Source: Microbulbifer agarilyticus (GTDB lineage Bacteria; Pseudomonadota; Gammaproteobacteria; Pseudomonadales; Cellvibrionaceae). Taken from it: DNA of 64,000 bases. The notes below the pieces were generated by a model, which worked only from the letters and a program-made list of their open reading frames with translations, made no database searches and was not told the origin of the DNA. The stretch covers positions 186,001 through 250,000 of the forward strand of contig NZ_JAHVKO010000004.1 of NCBI RefSeq assembly GCF_019800665.1, read 5' to 3'. A program made the translations under genes and the position numbers. Positions 8,329 through 16,516 of this stretch are shown here, in pieces. Every line of letters begins with the position of its first letter. Position 1 is the stretch's first letter.

Positions 8329-10656
8329 TTAGAAGAAGTTGTAGCGAACCGATACCCCGAAGGTGGTCGGTGCCTGGCGATAGTAGGAGCGCCCCGCGAA
8401 GCTGGAGAACGCATAGGTTTCAGCACTGCTGTCTTCGATGTTTTTGATCCAGCCACTCACTTGCCAGCGCTCATCCCCATCACTCAGGGTCGCTTCTGCA
8501 TCCCAGGAATGTACTGGGCCGGACAGCGCATTGGCGTCTGCGAGCTGAGCGGTCATTTCATCGCTGTAGGTGTAGCTGGTTTGCAGGCGCAGGTTGTACT
8601 CAGCCAGCGGCAGGTCGTAGGCGAGCAAACTGTTGTAGCTCCACTCCGGCGCCTGGGACAGCGATGCACCCGCGGGCAGCGGTGCTGCCAGTGCATCCAC
8701 AAACAGCTGATCCACGCCGTCCGCAGCGTCGTTCACCGAAGGATCGGCAGAGATACCGCGCATGCCCGCAGTGGTCGGCGCACGGGTCACTTCGCTGTCG
8801 AGGAAGGCAACACCAGCCATAACGGTCAGGTTGTCGGTAGGCAGCCAGTGCAGGTCCAGTTCAAAACCGTTGGTCTTGGATTCCGGCACATTCACCAGGG
8901 TGGTATCGGCCACCGGGAATTCGAGGAAATTACTGAAGTCATCAACGATGATGGTGACCAGTGACTGACGGTCGGTGTAGTCGAGGCTGAACAGGGCACC
9001 GTTCAACTGCAGCGAGGCATCGAACAGGGTGGCCTTAAAGCCCGCTTCGTAGGACAGCACCTTTTCCGGTTTCACGTACGCCCAGCTGATGTCGTCGAGA
9101 ATCGCCGCGCCGTAGTAAGCGCCGGCCTTGTAGCTGTTAGCCACATTGGCGTAGAGCAGGAAGTCGTCGTTTACCTGCCAGTCCAGTCCCAGTTTGCCGG
9201 TTACGGCATTTTCACTGGTGCTGTCGTCGAGTTCGGCAATGGTGTCGTTGAAGGAATAGATATCGTCGTGATTGGTAGAAATACCATCGAAGGTGCGGTC
9301 ATCGGCACTGTAGCGCACACCGGCGATCAGGTTCAGCGAATCGGTCAGCATGGTTTCGGTGTGCAGGTAAGTCCCCCAGGACTTGGTAACCTGTTCGTAT
9401 TGCGCGGTGAGCAAATCCCAACCCTGCACGCTCACATCCGCGGGATCGAGCACAAAGGTACTGGCGACGGAGTCGGTCACGAAGAACGAATCGTCAAATA
9501 CGTCGTGCACCTTTACGGTGTCTTCGGAAATATTCACACCGGCCACCCAGGTAACGCGGCCATCACCGTTGCTCACCAGCCGGAATTCCTGCGACCACTG
9601 GTTCATTTCGTTGTCCTGGTACAGATCCAGAATGGCCGCGGAGGAGCCGCCGTAGTTGTCTACCACATTGCGGTCGTAGGCATCGAACGCGGTAATAGAA
9701 ACCACATCCAGGGTTTCGAAGCCGTAGCTCAAGTTAAGGGAGGCACCGTAGCCGGATTCGTCGCGGGCAACTTTCAGATCGCCAACGTTGACGAGAGTCG
9801 GGTCATCACTGCTGTTCAGCACATCGAACGACGGGTCGCCGAAGGCTTCGCCGAGGCCACTGACCTGCGGAGATACCGGCGTGGATTTGTCATTGCTGAA
9901 ATAGACCTTGGCCAGGGCTTCACCGTTATCTGCAAACGGGAACAGGATCTGGCCGCGCCCCGCGGAGCGATCCACGCCGCCGAACTCCCGTCCGGTCTGC
10001 GCGTCTTCCTGCCAGCCATCGGCCTTGGACATATTCAGGCTCAAGCGGCCGAGGACTTCGCCGTTGATAGCGCCGCTCACCACACCAGTCAGCTCGTGGG
10101 AGCCGTAATTGCCGATACCCGCATCCACAAATGCTTCAAATTCGTCGCTGGGCTTGGCACTGATAAAGTTAATCGCACCGCCGGTGGTGTTTTTACCGTA
10201 CAGAGTACCCTGCGGGCCTTTCAGTACTTCAACGCGTTCGATATCGAACAGCTGGCCGCCGAGGAAGGATGGATTGCTGGCAAATACTTCATCGGTGTAG
10301 ATGCCTACACCGCTGCTGTTGTTGGGGCTGAAATCATCGAGGCCGATGCCGCGAATCGCAAACACCGGGGTGCCGCCAGAGGTGGAGTTCACGGTCACCA
10401 GACCCGGTGTATGCGCACCGAGATCCACCGCACTGTCGATACCCAGGCTCTGCATCATTTCGCCGCTGAACGCGTTGGCAGATACACCAATGTCATTTAC
10501 CGACTGTTCGCGCTTTTGCGCGGTCACGGCAACTTCTTCGATCTGGTTGGCAAACGCGCTGGTGGTCACACCCAGCGTCGAAAGAAATGCGCCGGTGATG
10601 GCGACCGCAAGTGTGTTTTTCGCAAAACGTCGGCTGGAACGGTTCGACATTTCCAT
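8329..10656 (-). CDS. TonB-dependent outer-membrane receptor (catabolic cluster)
   Basis: This 775-residue outer-membrane active transporter depends on TonB-ExbBD. It has a signal peptide (about residues 1-36, ending ...TTSAFA), a TonB-box-like EEVAVTAQKRE near residue 40, a plug domain with VEVLKGPQGTLYGKNTTGG, and a beta-barrel ending in aromatic YNFF. The plug wording is typical of receptors common in marine and Xanthomonas-like bacteria that take up organic substrates. No Fur box precedes it, unlike the second receptor in this window. GGGGAGA precedes the ATG at 10656 with good spacing. It probably heads a two-gene unit with the FAD oxidase. Confidence 0.93.
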   Translation of the reverse strand: MEMSNRSSRRFAKNTLAVAITGAFLSTLGVTTSAFANQIEEVAVTAQKREQSVNDIGVSANAFSGEMMQSLGIDSAVDLGAHTPGLVTVNSTSGGTPVFAIRGIGLDDFSPNNSSGVGIYTDEVFASNPSFLGGQLFDIERVEVLKGPQGTLYGKNTTGGAINFISAKPSDEFEAFVDAGIGNYGSHELTGVVSGAINGEVLGRLSLNMSKADGWQEDAQTGREFGGVDRSAGRGQILFPFADNGEALAKVYFSNDKSTPVSPQVSGLGEAFGDPSFDVLNSSDDPTLVNVGDLKVARDESGYGASLNLSYGFETLDVVSITAFDAYDRNVVDNYGGSSAAILDLYQDNEMNQWSQEFRLVSNGDGRVTWVAGVNISEDTVKVHDVFDDSFFVTDSVASTFVLDPADVSVQGWDLLTAQYEQVTKSWGTYLHTETMLTDSLNLIAGVRYSADDRTFDGISTNHDDIYSFNDTIAELDDSTSENAVTGKLGLDWQVNDDFLLYANVANSYKAGAYYGAAILDDISWAYVKPEKVLSYEAGFKATLFDASLQLNGALFSLDYTDRQSLVTIIVDDFSNFLEFPVADTTLVNVPESKTNGFELDLHWLPTDNLTVMAGVAFLDSEVTRAPTTAGMRGISADPSVNDAADGVDQLFVDALAAPLPAGASLSQAPEWSYNSLLAYDLPLAEYNLRLQTSYTYSDEMTAQLADANALSGPVHSWDAEATLSDGDERWQVSGWIKNIEDSSAETYAFSSFAGRSYYRQAPTTFGVSVRYNFF

Positions 10657-10710
10657 GACGATCTCCCCTTCAAAAAATTATCGGTTTTATGTTGAGAGAG
10701 ACTATAAAAA

Positions 10711-10726
10711 CCGAACAACTATTCGG
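10711..10726. promoter_or_regulatory. Inverted repeat upstream of the TonB receptor
   Basis: CCGAA and TTCGG are separated by six bases, about 60 bp upstream of the receptor start. On the minus strand a TATAGT hexamer follows a few bases later with no recognisable -35 element, so the repeat sits where an activator would bind. This is inference from layout. Confidence 0.35.
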
Positions 10727-10783
10727 CTATCACCCCAACGGGTGAGGTGTGCGTGGGATCGTCGGGGAAGGCACAACAAACAC

Positions 10784-10808
10784 AAAAACCCGCAAAAAGC
10801 GGGTTTTT
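10784..10808 (-). terminator. Terminator of the ALDH-permease unit
   Basis: AAAAACCCGC and GCGGGTTTTT form a near-perfect hairpin with a five-A loop and T-runs in both directions. It lies 44 bp past the stop of the permease gene and before the TonB receptor promoter, so it separates two transcription units on the minus strand. Confidence 0.85.
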
Positions 10809-10851
10809 GTGCCGCATCTTGCGGCTAATTTTGTAGCGAAGCGTTTGCGGG

Positions 10852-12255
10852 CTAGAGCATTGCGCGCATTGCCGGGGTCACCGGCGGCTGACCGCGGCCC
10901 TGTTTTTCCGCCCACAAGATCGCCAGTTCACCGAGCAGCAGGGTCACGAAGGAACCAATCAGCACCGGCCATTGCACACCCTCACCGGGAGTGTAAATAA
11001 ACAGGAAGATACTGCCGGCAAGGATCGCCACGCAGAACAGGGTCAGCGCACGCACGAACAGGCGGTTGCCCGGCACACGGAAAGGACGTTCGCGCTCACC
11101 ATCTACGCGGCGCATTTTCAAAAACGCCAGGAACATACCCACGTAGGGCAGCAGGAAAATGACCCCGCTAAATGCGAACAACGACCAGAACAGGTCCTCG
11201 TTCGAGTCCACCAGAAAACCGTACAGCACCAGGATCACGGTGCTCATAACGCCCATCAGAATTGCAGCGCCCACCGGCGTGTTGCGGGTGACACTTTTGA
11301 TCGCAAAGGCACGTGGCAATTCGCCTTCTTCCGCGGCCTCGGCAGCCGCGCGGTTGCCACCGATGGCCCAGGTAACGCCATTGGAGAAAAAGGTATACAG
11401 CGCGGCAATACCCAGTGCCATCACCAGCGCATCACCAAACGGCAGCGGCGCAAAGAACAGGCGCAGGGTGTCCACCAGACCCTCGACCAGGTCGATATCC
11501 TGTGCGGGAATCGCCGCGAGGATTGCCATGGTACCGAGCGTGTACAGCGCAAGAATAATGGCACCGGAAATCAGGATGGAGCGCGGCACATCGCGTTTCG
11601 GGCTGCGCATTTCATCACTACTGGCGCTGATCAATTCAAAACCGAGCATGCCGTAGATAATCGCGGGAATGTATTGCAGGCTGTCGCTCAGATTGGGCTT
11701 GATACTCTCGAGCGTAATCGGGTTGGCGAGCCCGTTTTCCGCCGCATAAAACCCGGCGCCGACAATGATCGCAACAAAGATCAGTATTTTAAAAATCGCA
11801 CCGATGTTCGGTACCCACTTGCCCACGTTCAGGGTGACCACGTTGGCGGCGACGGCGATCCAGGTCAACACTACGCCCAGTACAATCTGTGCGGTGACCG
11901 TCATATCCGGCCAGAACAATTGTTTGGCTACACCGGCAAATAGAATAAAGATCGCCGGCATCCAGATCGCCACATTGACCCAGTAGCTCCAGCTCACCCG
12001 CGACGCCCAGCGGCCGCCAAAGGCATCCCGTACCCAGGCGTAAATACCGCCTTTCTCCGGATAGGCACAGCCAAGCTCGGCAGATACCAGTGCAAAGGGT
12101 ACAAAGAAAAACAAACCCAGGAACAGCCACCAGAAAATACTCGAGGTACCGATGGCGGCGGTGGCGGCGAGGGTGTCCACCAGCAAAATGGCGGACACGG
12201 TAAACAGGATCATGTCCCGTTTGCCAAGATTCTTTTTGACGGCTACTTCTGTCAC
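10852..12255 (-). CDS. APC-superfamily amino acid/amine permease
   Basis: This inner-membrane permease of 467 residues has about 12 hydrophobic helices. The N-terminal KRDMILFTVSAILLVDTLA and the following helix break GTSSIFWWL match the APC superfamily substrate-site region. YPEKGGIYAWVRDAFGGRW is the conserved loop after helix 2. Amino acids, GABA or polyamines are the usual substrates. The start is GTG at 12255 with GGGAG 7 nt upstream. It follows the aldehyde dehydrogenase by 53 bp with no terminator between, so they form a unit, and it is closed by the hairpin at 10784-10808. Confidence 0.9.
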   Translation of the reverse strand: MTEVAVKKNLGKRDMILFTVSAILLVDTLAATAAIGTSSIFWWLFLGLFFFVPFALVSAELGCAYPEKGGIYAWVRDAFGGRWASRVSWSYWVNVAIWMPAIFILFAGVAKQLFWPDMTVTAQIVLGVVLTWIAVAANVVTLNVGKWVPNIGAIFKILIFVAIIVGAGFYAAENGLANPITLESIKPNLSDSLQYIPAIIYGMLGFELISASSDEMRSPKRDVPRSILISGAIILALYTLGTMAILAAIPAQDIDLVEGLVDTLRLFFAPLPFGDALVMALGIAALYTFFSNGVTWAIGGNRAAAEAAEEGELPRAFAIKSVTRNTPVGAAILMGVMSTVILVLYGFLVDSNEDLFWSLFAFSGVIFLLPYVGMFLAFLKMRRVDGERERPFRVPGNRLFVRALTLFCVAILAGSIFLFIYTPGEGVQWPVLIGSFVTLLLGELAILWAEKQGRGQPPVTPAMRAML

Positions 12256-12308
12256 GGAGATTCTCCCGCGTGTTTTATGTTGTTGTTCAGTGTTTGCCGG
12301 AGTGTGCC

Positions 12309-13736
12309 TTAGCTTGCAGGCGCACCCAGTTGTGCGGATTTGATTTCGGTAAACTCTTCTACTCCATGGTGGGAGAACTCGCGACCATTACCACTTTGTT
12401 TGAAGCCACCAAACGGTGCCCGGTAATTAAACTCACCGCCATTAACAAAGCACAGCCCCGCGCGAATGCGTCGCGCGATGGCCAGCGCAGCGGTGTTGTC
12501 TTTCGCGAACACACCGGAAGACAAGCCGTAAGGCGTATCGTTGGCGATGGCCACCGCCTGATTCAGGTCATCGTAGGCAATGATGCACAGTACCGGACCG
12601 AAAATTTCCTCGCGTGCGATGCGCATGTCATTGGTCACACCGGCAAACACGGTTGGCCGCGCAAAATAGCCTTGCTCCAACCCTTGCGGTTTGCCGAGGC
12701 CGCCGCACACCAGTGTTGCGCCCTCGTTAATGCCAATCTGGATATAGTCCTGAACCTGCTGCCACTGGCGCCGGGAGGAAACCGGGCCCATAAACGCAGA
12801 CTCACCCATACCCACTTCGATCTCGGCGACGCGCGTGCGCACAATGTCCAGCGCCTCGTCGATACGACTCCGCGGCACCAGCATGCGCGTAAGTGCGGTG
12901 CAGGTCTGACCACTGTTGATCATCACGTCGTCAACGCCGTAACGCACCGCCGCGGTTAAGTCACAGTCCGCGGTGATGATATAGGGGGATTTGCCACCCA
13001 GCTCCTGAGTGACGCGCTTGACCGTCGGCGCACAGGCCTTGGCAATTTCGATGCCGGCGCGGGTGGAGCCGGTAAACGACATCATGTCTACCAGCGGGTG
13101 TTCGCACAGGGCGCGACCTACCTCTATGCCGCGTCCCGGCACCAGATTGAATACGCCCGCCGGTAGGCCGGCTTCGTGGAAAATTTCCGCCATCAGGTAA
13201 TCCTGTAGCGGTGTCTGTTCGGAGGGTTTGACCACCATGGTGCAACCTGCAGCGAGCGCTGCGCCCACCTTGCCAACAAACTGGTGCAAAGGGTAATTCC
13301 ACGGATTGATAAACCCGCACACGCCAACGGCTTCACGCCATACCAGCGAGTGGCCGAGTTCTTCGGTTTCTTCGGTAATTCCGACCTGATCGGCGAACAG
13401 GCGCATGGCCTCGATGGGCCCCTCCACCTGCAACCAGCCAGCAATGTGCTGGGGGCAGCCCATGCTGGCGGATACCGCCGCAATCAGCTCCTGCTCCCGC
13501 GCCTGCATCAGGTCAGCCGCACGCAGCAACAGCGCGCGGCGCTCCGCGGATGGGGTATTGGCCCAGGTATCAAATGCACGGGATGCGGCCTGCACCGCAC
13601 GATCAACATCGTCGGCACTGCCGGCAGGAACACGGGTAATAACAGATTCGGTTGCGGGATTGATCACTTCCAGCCAGTCGTCGGAAGTCGATTCCACCCA
13701 GTTGCCATCGATGTAGAGCTTATTGTGGTGTTGCAT
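12309..13736 (-). CDS. NAD(P)-dependent aldehyde dehydrogenase
   Basis: This cytosolic aldehyde dehydrogenase is 475 residues long, normal for the family. The catalytic cysteine is near residue 279 in SGQTCTALTR and the general base Glu lies in TQELGGKSP. Cofactor-site motifs GFINPWNYPLHQF and FTGSTRAGIEIA are intact. It would oxidise an aldehyde, plausibly the product of the nearby FAD oxidase, to a carboxylic acid. It begins a unit with the APC permease. A strong 10-bp inverted repeat lies about 150 bp upstream of its start. The exact substrate cannot be assigned. Confidence 0.93.
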   Translation of the reverse strand: MQHHNKLYIDGNWVESTSDDWLEVINPATESVITRVPAGSADDVDRAVQAASRAFDTWANTPSAERRALLLRAADLMQAREQELIAAVSASMGCPQHIAGWLQVEGPIEAMRLFADQVGITEETEELGHSLVWREAVGVCGFINPWNYPLHQFVGKVGAALAAGCTMVVKPSEQTPLQDYLMAEIFHEAGLPAGVFNLVPGRGIEVGRALCEHPLVDMMSFTGSTRAGIEIAKACAPTVKRVTQELGGKSPYIITADCDLTAAVRYGVDDVMINSGQTCTALTRMLVPRSRIDEALDIVRTRVAEIEVGMGESAFMGPVSSRRQWQQVQDYIQIGINEGATLVCGGLGKPQGLEQGYFARPTVFAGVTNDMRIAREEIFGPVLCIIAYDDLNQAVAIANDTPYGLSSGVFAKDNTAALAIARRIRAGLCFVNGGEFNYRAPFGGFKQSGNGREFSHHGVEEFTEIKSAQLGAPAS

Positions 13737-13884
13737 CGTTTTCGGCTCAGTTGCTGCGGCTGCGCGTCGCTTACAGCTATTGAAGCAGCAAGCGAGAGCA
13801 TCTAAGTCCGCGAGGCGGACAAACTGCGCAATTGTTCATCTTATTTGAAGGATTATTCAGTATGCGCCAAGGGCAAGCGGGCCT

Positions 13885-13906
13885 GTATCACCTGAACAGG
13901 TGATAC
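13885..13906. promoter_or_regulatory. Perfect 10-bp inverted repeat upstream of the ALDH-permease unit
   Basis: GTATCACCTG and its exact complement CAGGTGATAC are separated by AA. It lies between the end of the LysR gene and the start of the aldehyde dehydrogenase gene. No T-run follows on either strand, so it is a better candidate for an operator than for a terminator. Confidence 0.45.
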
Positions 13907-13956
13907 GAAGTCTCGGGTGAAACGGAGAGAAAAGACCGAAATATGCCGGTTAGCAA

Positions 13957-14919
13957 TCAGCTATCTGCATCCTTGGCCGTGGGCGACAGCGCCTGCTGCA
14001 GGGCTTGTGCCTGGGTAGCCAGCGCCGCACCGCGCGTCTCCAGCCACTTGAACACGCTCTCGAGCACCAGGCGCGCGCGGTCATGCATGGCGCCGTGGTG
14101 GTCGCTCACCAGATACAGAAACTGGCCGATGGTATAGGGGCGCTCGATCACCGTCGCCAGGCGCCCGCTGCTGAGGTCTTCGCTCACCTCCAATCGATCC
14201 GCCAGCGCCACACCCATACCCAGGCGCGCCGCTTCGATGGCCTGATAGGCATAATCCACAGTGACGCCCTGGATCGCCGGCGCATACTCGACACCCTGCG
14301 CAGTAAACCAACCGCGCCATTGCTGCTGGCGGTCGTGCATCAGTGGCAGCCTTAGTAGATCCGCCGGGCGCAGGACACGGCCATGCGCCTGCAGCAGCTG
14401 CGGACTCGCCACCGGCAAGTAGTGTTCCTGATACAGCGGCGTAACCTGGCGCCCCGGCGCATCCGGCTCACCCAGGCAGATGGCAATATCCGCCTCTTCA
14501 TCGAGCCTTGCCGCGCGCGGCTCAATGGTCGTCAGGCGCAGACGGATCTCGGGATAGCGCTGCTGCACCTCGGCGAGAATCCGCAACAGCCAGCGCGAGG
14601 CGATAGTAGCGGTGGCGGCAATCACCACCTCGCCGGCAAGGTTGGCTGGGTCCAGGGTCAGCAAGCCCTGCTCCAGACGCCCGAACGCATCGGAGACCGA
14701 GCGGTGCAGGCGCTTGCCCGCCGCGGTCAGGGACAGGCGATTGCCGCTGCGCAGAAATAGCGGCGTGCCCAGCCGCTCCTCCAGCTCGCGGATCTGCCGA
14801 CTGAGCGCCGGGTGCGACACGTGCAACTCCTCCGCCGCACGCCGCAAATGACAGTGGCGGCCCACCGCGTAGAAACTGCGCAATGACGTCAGCGACAGGT
14901 TTCTCAGCTCTGCTGCCAT
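13957..14919 (-). CDS. LysR-family transcriptional regulator
   Basis: This 320-residue LysR regulator has an N-terminal winged helix (LTSLRSFYAVGRHCHLRRA, then LHVSHPALSRQIRELEERLG) and a C-terminal periplasmic-binding-like effector domain. The start is ATG at 14919, with GAGGA a few bases upstream; in-frame codons further upstream lack a ribosome site. It is divergent from the M20 hydrolase gene across about 160 bp that contain a textbook T-N11-A box, so it very likely controls that gene and itself. Its effector would be a substrate or product of the cluster. Confidence 0.93.
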   Translation of the reverse strand: MAAELRNLSLTSLRSFYAVGRHCHLRRAAEELHVSHPALSRQIRELEERLGTPLFLRSGNRLSLTAAGKRLHRSVSDAFGRLEQGLLTLDPANLAGEVVIAATATIASRWLLRILAEVQQRYPEIRLRLTTIEPRAARLDEEADIAICLGEPDAPGRQVTPLYQEHYLPVASPQLLQAHGRVLRPADLLRLPLMHDRQQQWRGWFTAQGVEYAPAIQGVTVDYAYQAIEAARLGMGVALADRLEVSEDLSSGRLATVIERPYTIGQFLYLVSDHHGAMHDRARLVLESVFKWLETRGAALATQAQALQQALSPTAKDADS

Positions 14920-14961
14920 GGTTTTCCTCGGAAATACCCCCGCCCTTGGGGTTTGCTTAGG

Positions 14962-15048
14962 TTTGGTGCTAAAAAGATACCAAAGTGGCAATTAATAGTT
15001 AATTGTGTTCACAAAAACAAACCATAGACTTGTGCTAAACCCTATACA
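14962..15048. promoter_or_regulatory. LysR-type binding region and promoter for the M20 hydrolase gene
   Basis: TTTGGT (14962-14967) and ACCAAA (14979-14984) form an inverted repeat around exactly 11 bases, giving a T-N11-A LysR box. Next to it is a second inverted repeat, CAATTAA-TAG-TTAATTG (14989-15005). Downstream, TATACA (15043-15048) fits a -10 element with no good -35, as expected of an activator-dependent promoter. The M20 start codon follows 34 bp later. Confidence 0.6.
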
Positions 15049-15081
15049 CCTTCCCAAACAATAAACGTGCGGATCGACCCC

Positions 15082-16320
15082 ATGACTGACACCAGCCAAG
15101 TGCGCATCAACGGCCAGCGCCTGTGGGACTCCCTGATGGAGATGGCGCAGATCGGCGCCACCGACAAAGGCGGCTGCAACCGCCAGGCCCTTACCGACCT
15201 CGACAAACAGGGTCGCGACCTCTTCGTAAAATGGTGTGAAGACGCCGGCTGTTCCGTCTCCGTGGACGAAATGGGCAACATCTTCGCGCGCCGCCCGGGC
15301 AACAACCCGGAACTACCTGCGGTGCTCACCGGCTCCCACCTGGACACACAGCCCACCGGTGGCAAGTTCGATGGTGTCTACGGCGTGCTCGCCGGCCTGG
15401 AAGTGGTGCGCGCGCTCAACGACGCCGGCATCGAAACCGAAGCACCGCTGGAAGTCGCCGTATGGACCAATGAAGAAGGCGCTCGCTTCTCCCCCGCCAT
15501 GATCGGCTCTGGCGTGTGGGCCGGCGAATTTGACCTCGACTACGCCTACGCCCGCGCCGACAAAGAAGGTAAAACCTTTGGCGACGAACTCGCGCGCATC
15601 GGCTACAAGGGCGAAGTCCCCGCCAAGCCGCGCCCACTGGCCGCCGCCTTTGAAGTACACATCGAGCAGGGCCCGATTCTGGAAGCCGAACAAAAACAGA
15701 TCGGCGTATTGAGCGGCGTGCAGGGCATGAACTGGTACGACCTCACCCTGATCGGCCAGCCCTGCCACGCCGGCCCCAGCCCCATGGAAATCCGTCGCGA
15801 CCCGTTTATGGGCCTGCACAAGATCCTCGACCAGCTGTACAAACTCGCCGCAGAGCACGGCCCCTGGGCCCGCGCCACCTTTGGTGATATCCGCGTCGAG
15901 CCCGGCAGCCGCAACACCGTGCCGGAGAAGCTCGTTCTCGCCGTCGACCTGCGCCACCCGAACCAGCAAGTGCTCGATTCCATGGACCAGCGCTTCCGCG
16001 AAATCGCCGCCACCGTCGCCGAGGAAACCGGACTGGAACACGATATCCGCGACGAATGGCGCTCCCCCGCCGTCGCCTTCGACAAGAACTGTGTCGAAGC
16101 CGTGCGCGCATCCGTCGCCGACCTCGGCTACAGCAACAAAGAGATGGTTTCCGGTGCCGGTCACGACTCCGTGTACATCTCCCGCGTGGCACCCACCAGC
16201 ATGATCTTTGTGCCCTGCGAAAAAGGCTTGAGCCACAACGAAGCGGAGAATGCGGAGCCGAAGGATCTGGAAGCGGGCGCGAATGTACTGCTGCACGCAA
16301 TGCTGAAGATGGCCGGTTAA
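15082..16320 (+). CDS. M20-family N-carbamoyl amino acid hydrolase / allantoate amidohydrolase-like
   Basis: This 412-residue binuclear metal hydrolase belongs to the group of N-carbamoyl-L-amino acid hydrolases, beta-ureidopropionases and allantoate amidohydrolases. Metal-site motifs are GSHLDTQPTGGKFDGVYG (about residues 80-97), TNEEGARF, HIEQGP and the C-terminal GAGHDSVYISRV with LSHNEAE. Family enzymes hydrolyse a ureido group to amine, CO2 and ammonia. I start it at the ATG at 15082; the GTG at 15067 is less likely. It is under the LysR box and is followed by the amidinohydrolase gene after 196 bp that hold a palindromic repeat. Confidence 0.9.
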   Translation: MTDTSQVRINGQRLWDSLMEMAQIGATDKGGCNRQALTDLDKQGRDLFVKWCEDAGCSVSVDEMGNIFARRPGNNPELPAVLTGSHLDTQPTGGKFDGVYGVLAGLEVVRALNDAGIETEAPLEVAVWTNEEGARFSPAMIGSGVWAGEFDLDYAYARADKEGKTFGDELARIGYKGEVPAKPRPLAAAFEVHIEQGPILEAEQKQIGVLSGVQGMNWYDLTLIGQPCHAGPSPMEIRRDPFMGLHKILDQLYKLAAEHGPWARATFGDIRVEPGSRNTVPEKLVLAVDLRHPNQQVLDSMDQRFREIAATVAEETGLEHDIRDEWRSPAVAFDKNCVEAVRASVADLGYSNKEMVSGAGHDSVYISRVAPTSMIFVPCEKGLSHNEAENAEPKDLEAGANVLLHAMLKMAG

Positions 16321-16346
16321 TCGAACACTGAAAACTAAGAATTGAA

Positions 16347-16462
16347 GGCGTCGCTGGCGATGACCCTTTGCGCGACCGTCTGCGGCCAGGACGGCCGCAG
16401 ACGAGCCCCCAGGGATGGGTTTACGGCGTGTCGCGCAAAGGGTCACCGGCAGTGGCGACGCC
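16347..16462. repeat. Structured intergenic palindrome, copy A
   Basis: An outer stem pairs TGACCCTTTGCGCGAC (16361-16376) perfectly with 16430-16445 and extends outward to GGCGTCGC / GCGACGCC. Inside lies a perfect 11-bp hairpin (16377-16387 with 16393-16403, loop AGGAC). An unpaired segment containing CCCAGGGATGGGTTTAC (16408-16424) follows. Copies B and C at 28286-28396 and 30781-30890 share the layout and this core. Confidence 0.75.
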
Positions 16463-16516
16463 ACAAAACTAGCCGAGTGATTCCTCGAACCTCGAACGAA
16501 CACGAGAGTTAACGAA

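Noticed and set aside
9268..10695. 475-codon open frame on the plus strand
   Set aside because: It lies wholly antisense to the TonB receptor, has no recognised domain, and is expected from GC-rich codon usage.
13885..13906. The ALDH-upstream palindrome as a terminator of the LysR gene
   Set aside because: No T-run follows the stem on the minus strand.
15313..16503. 396-codon open frame on the minus strand
   Set aside because: It is antisense to the M20 hydrolase and enters the palindromic repeat; no domain or ribosome site.
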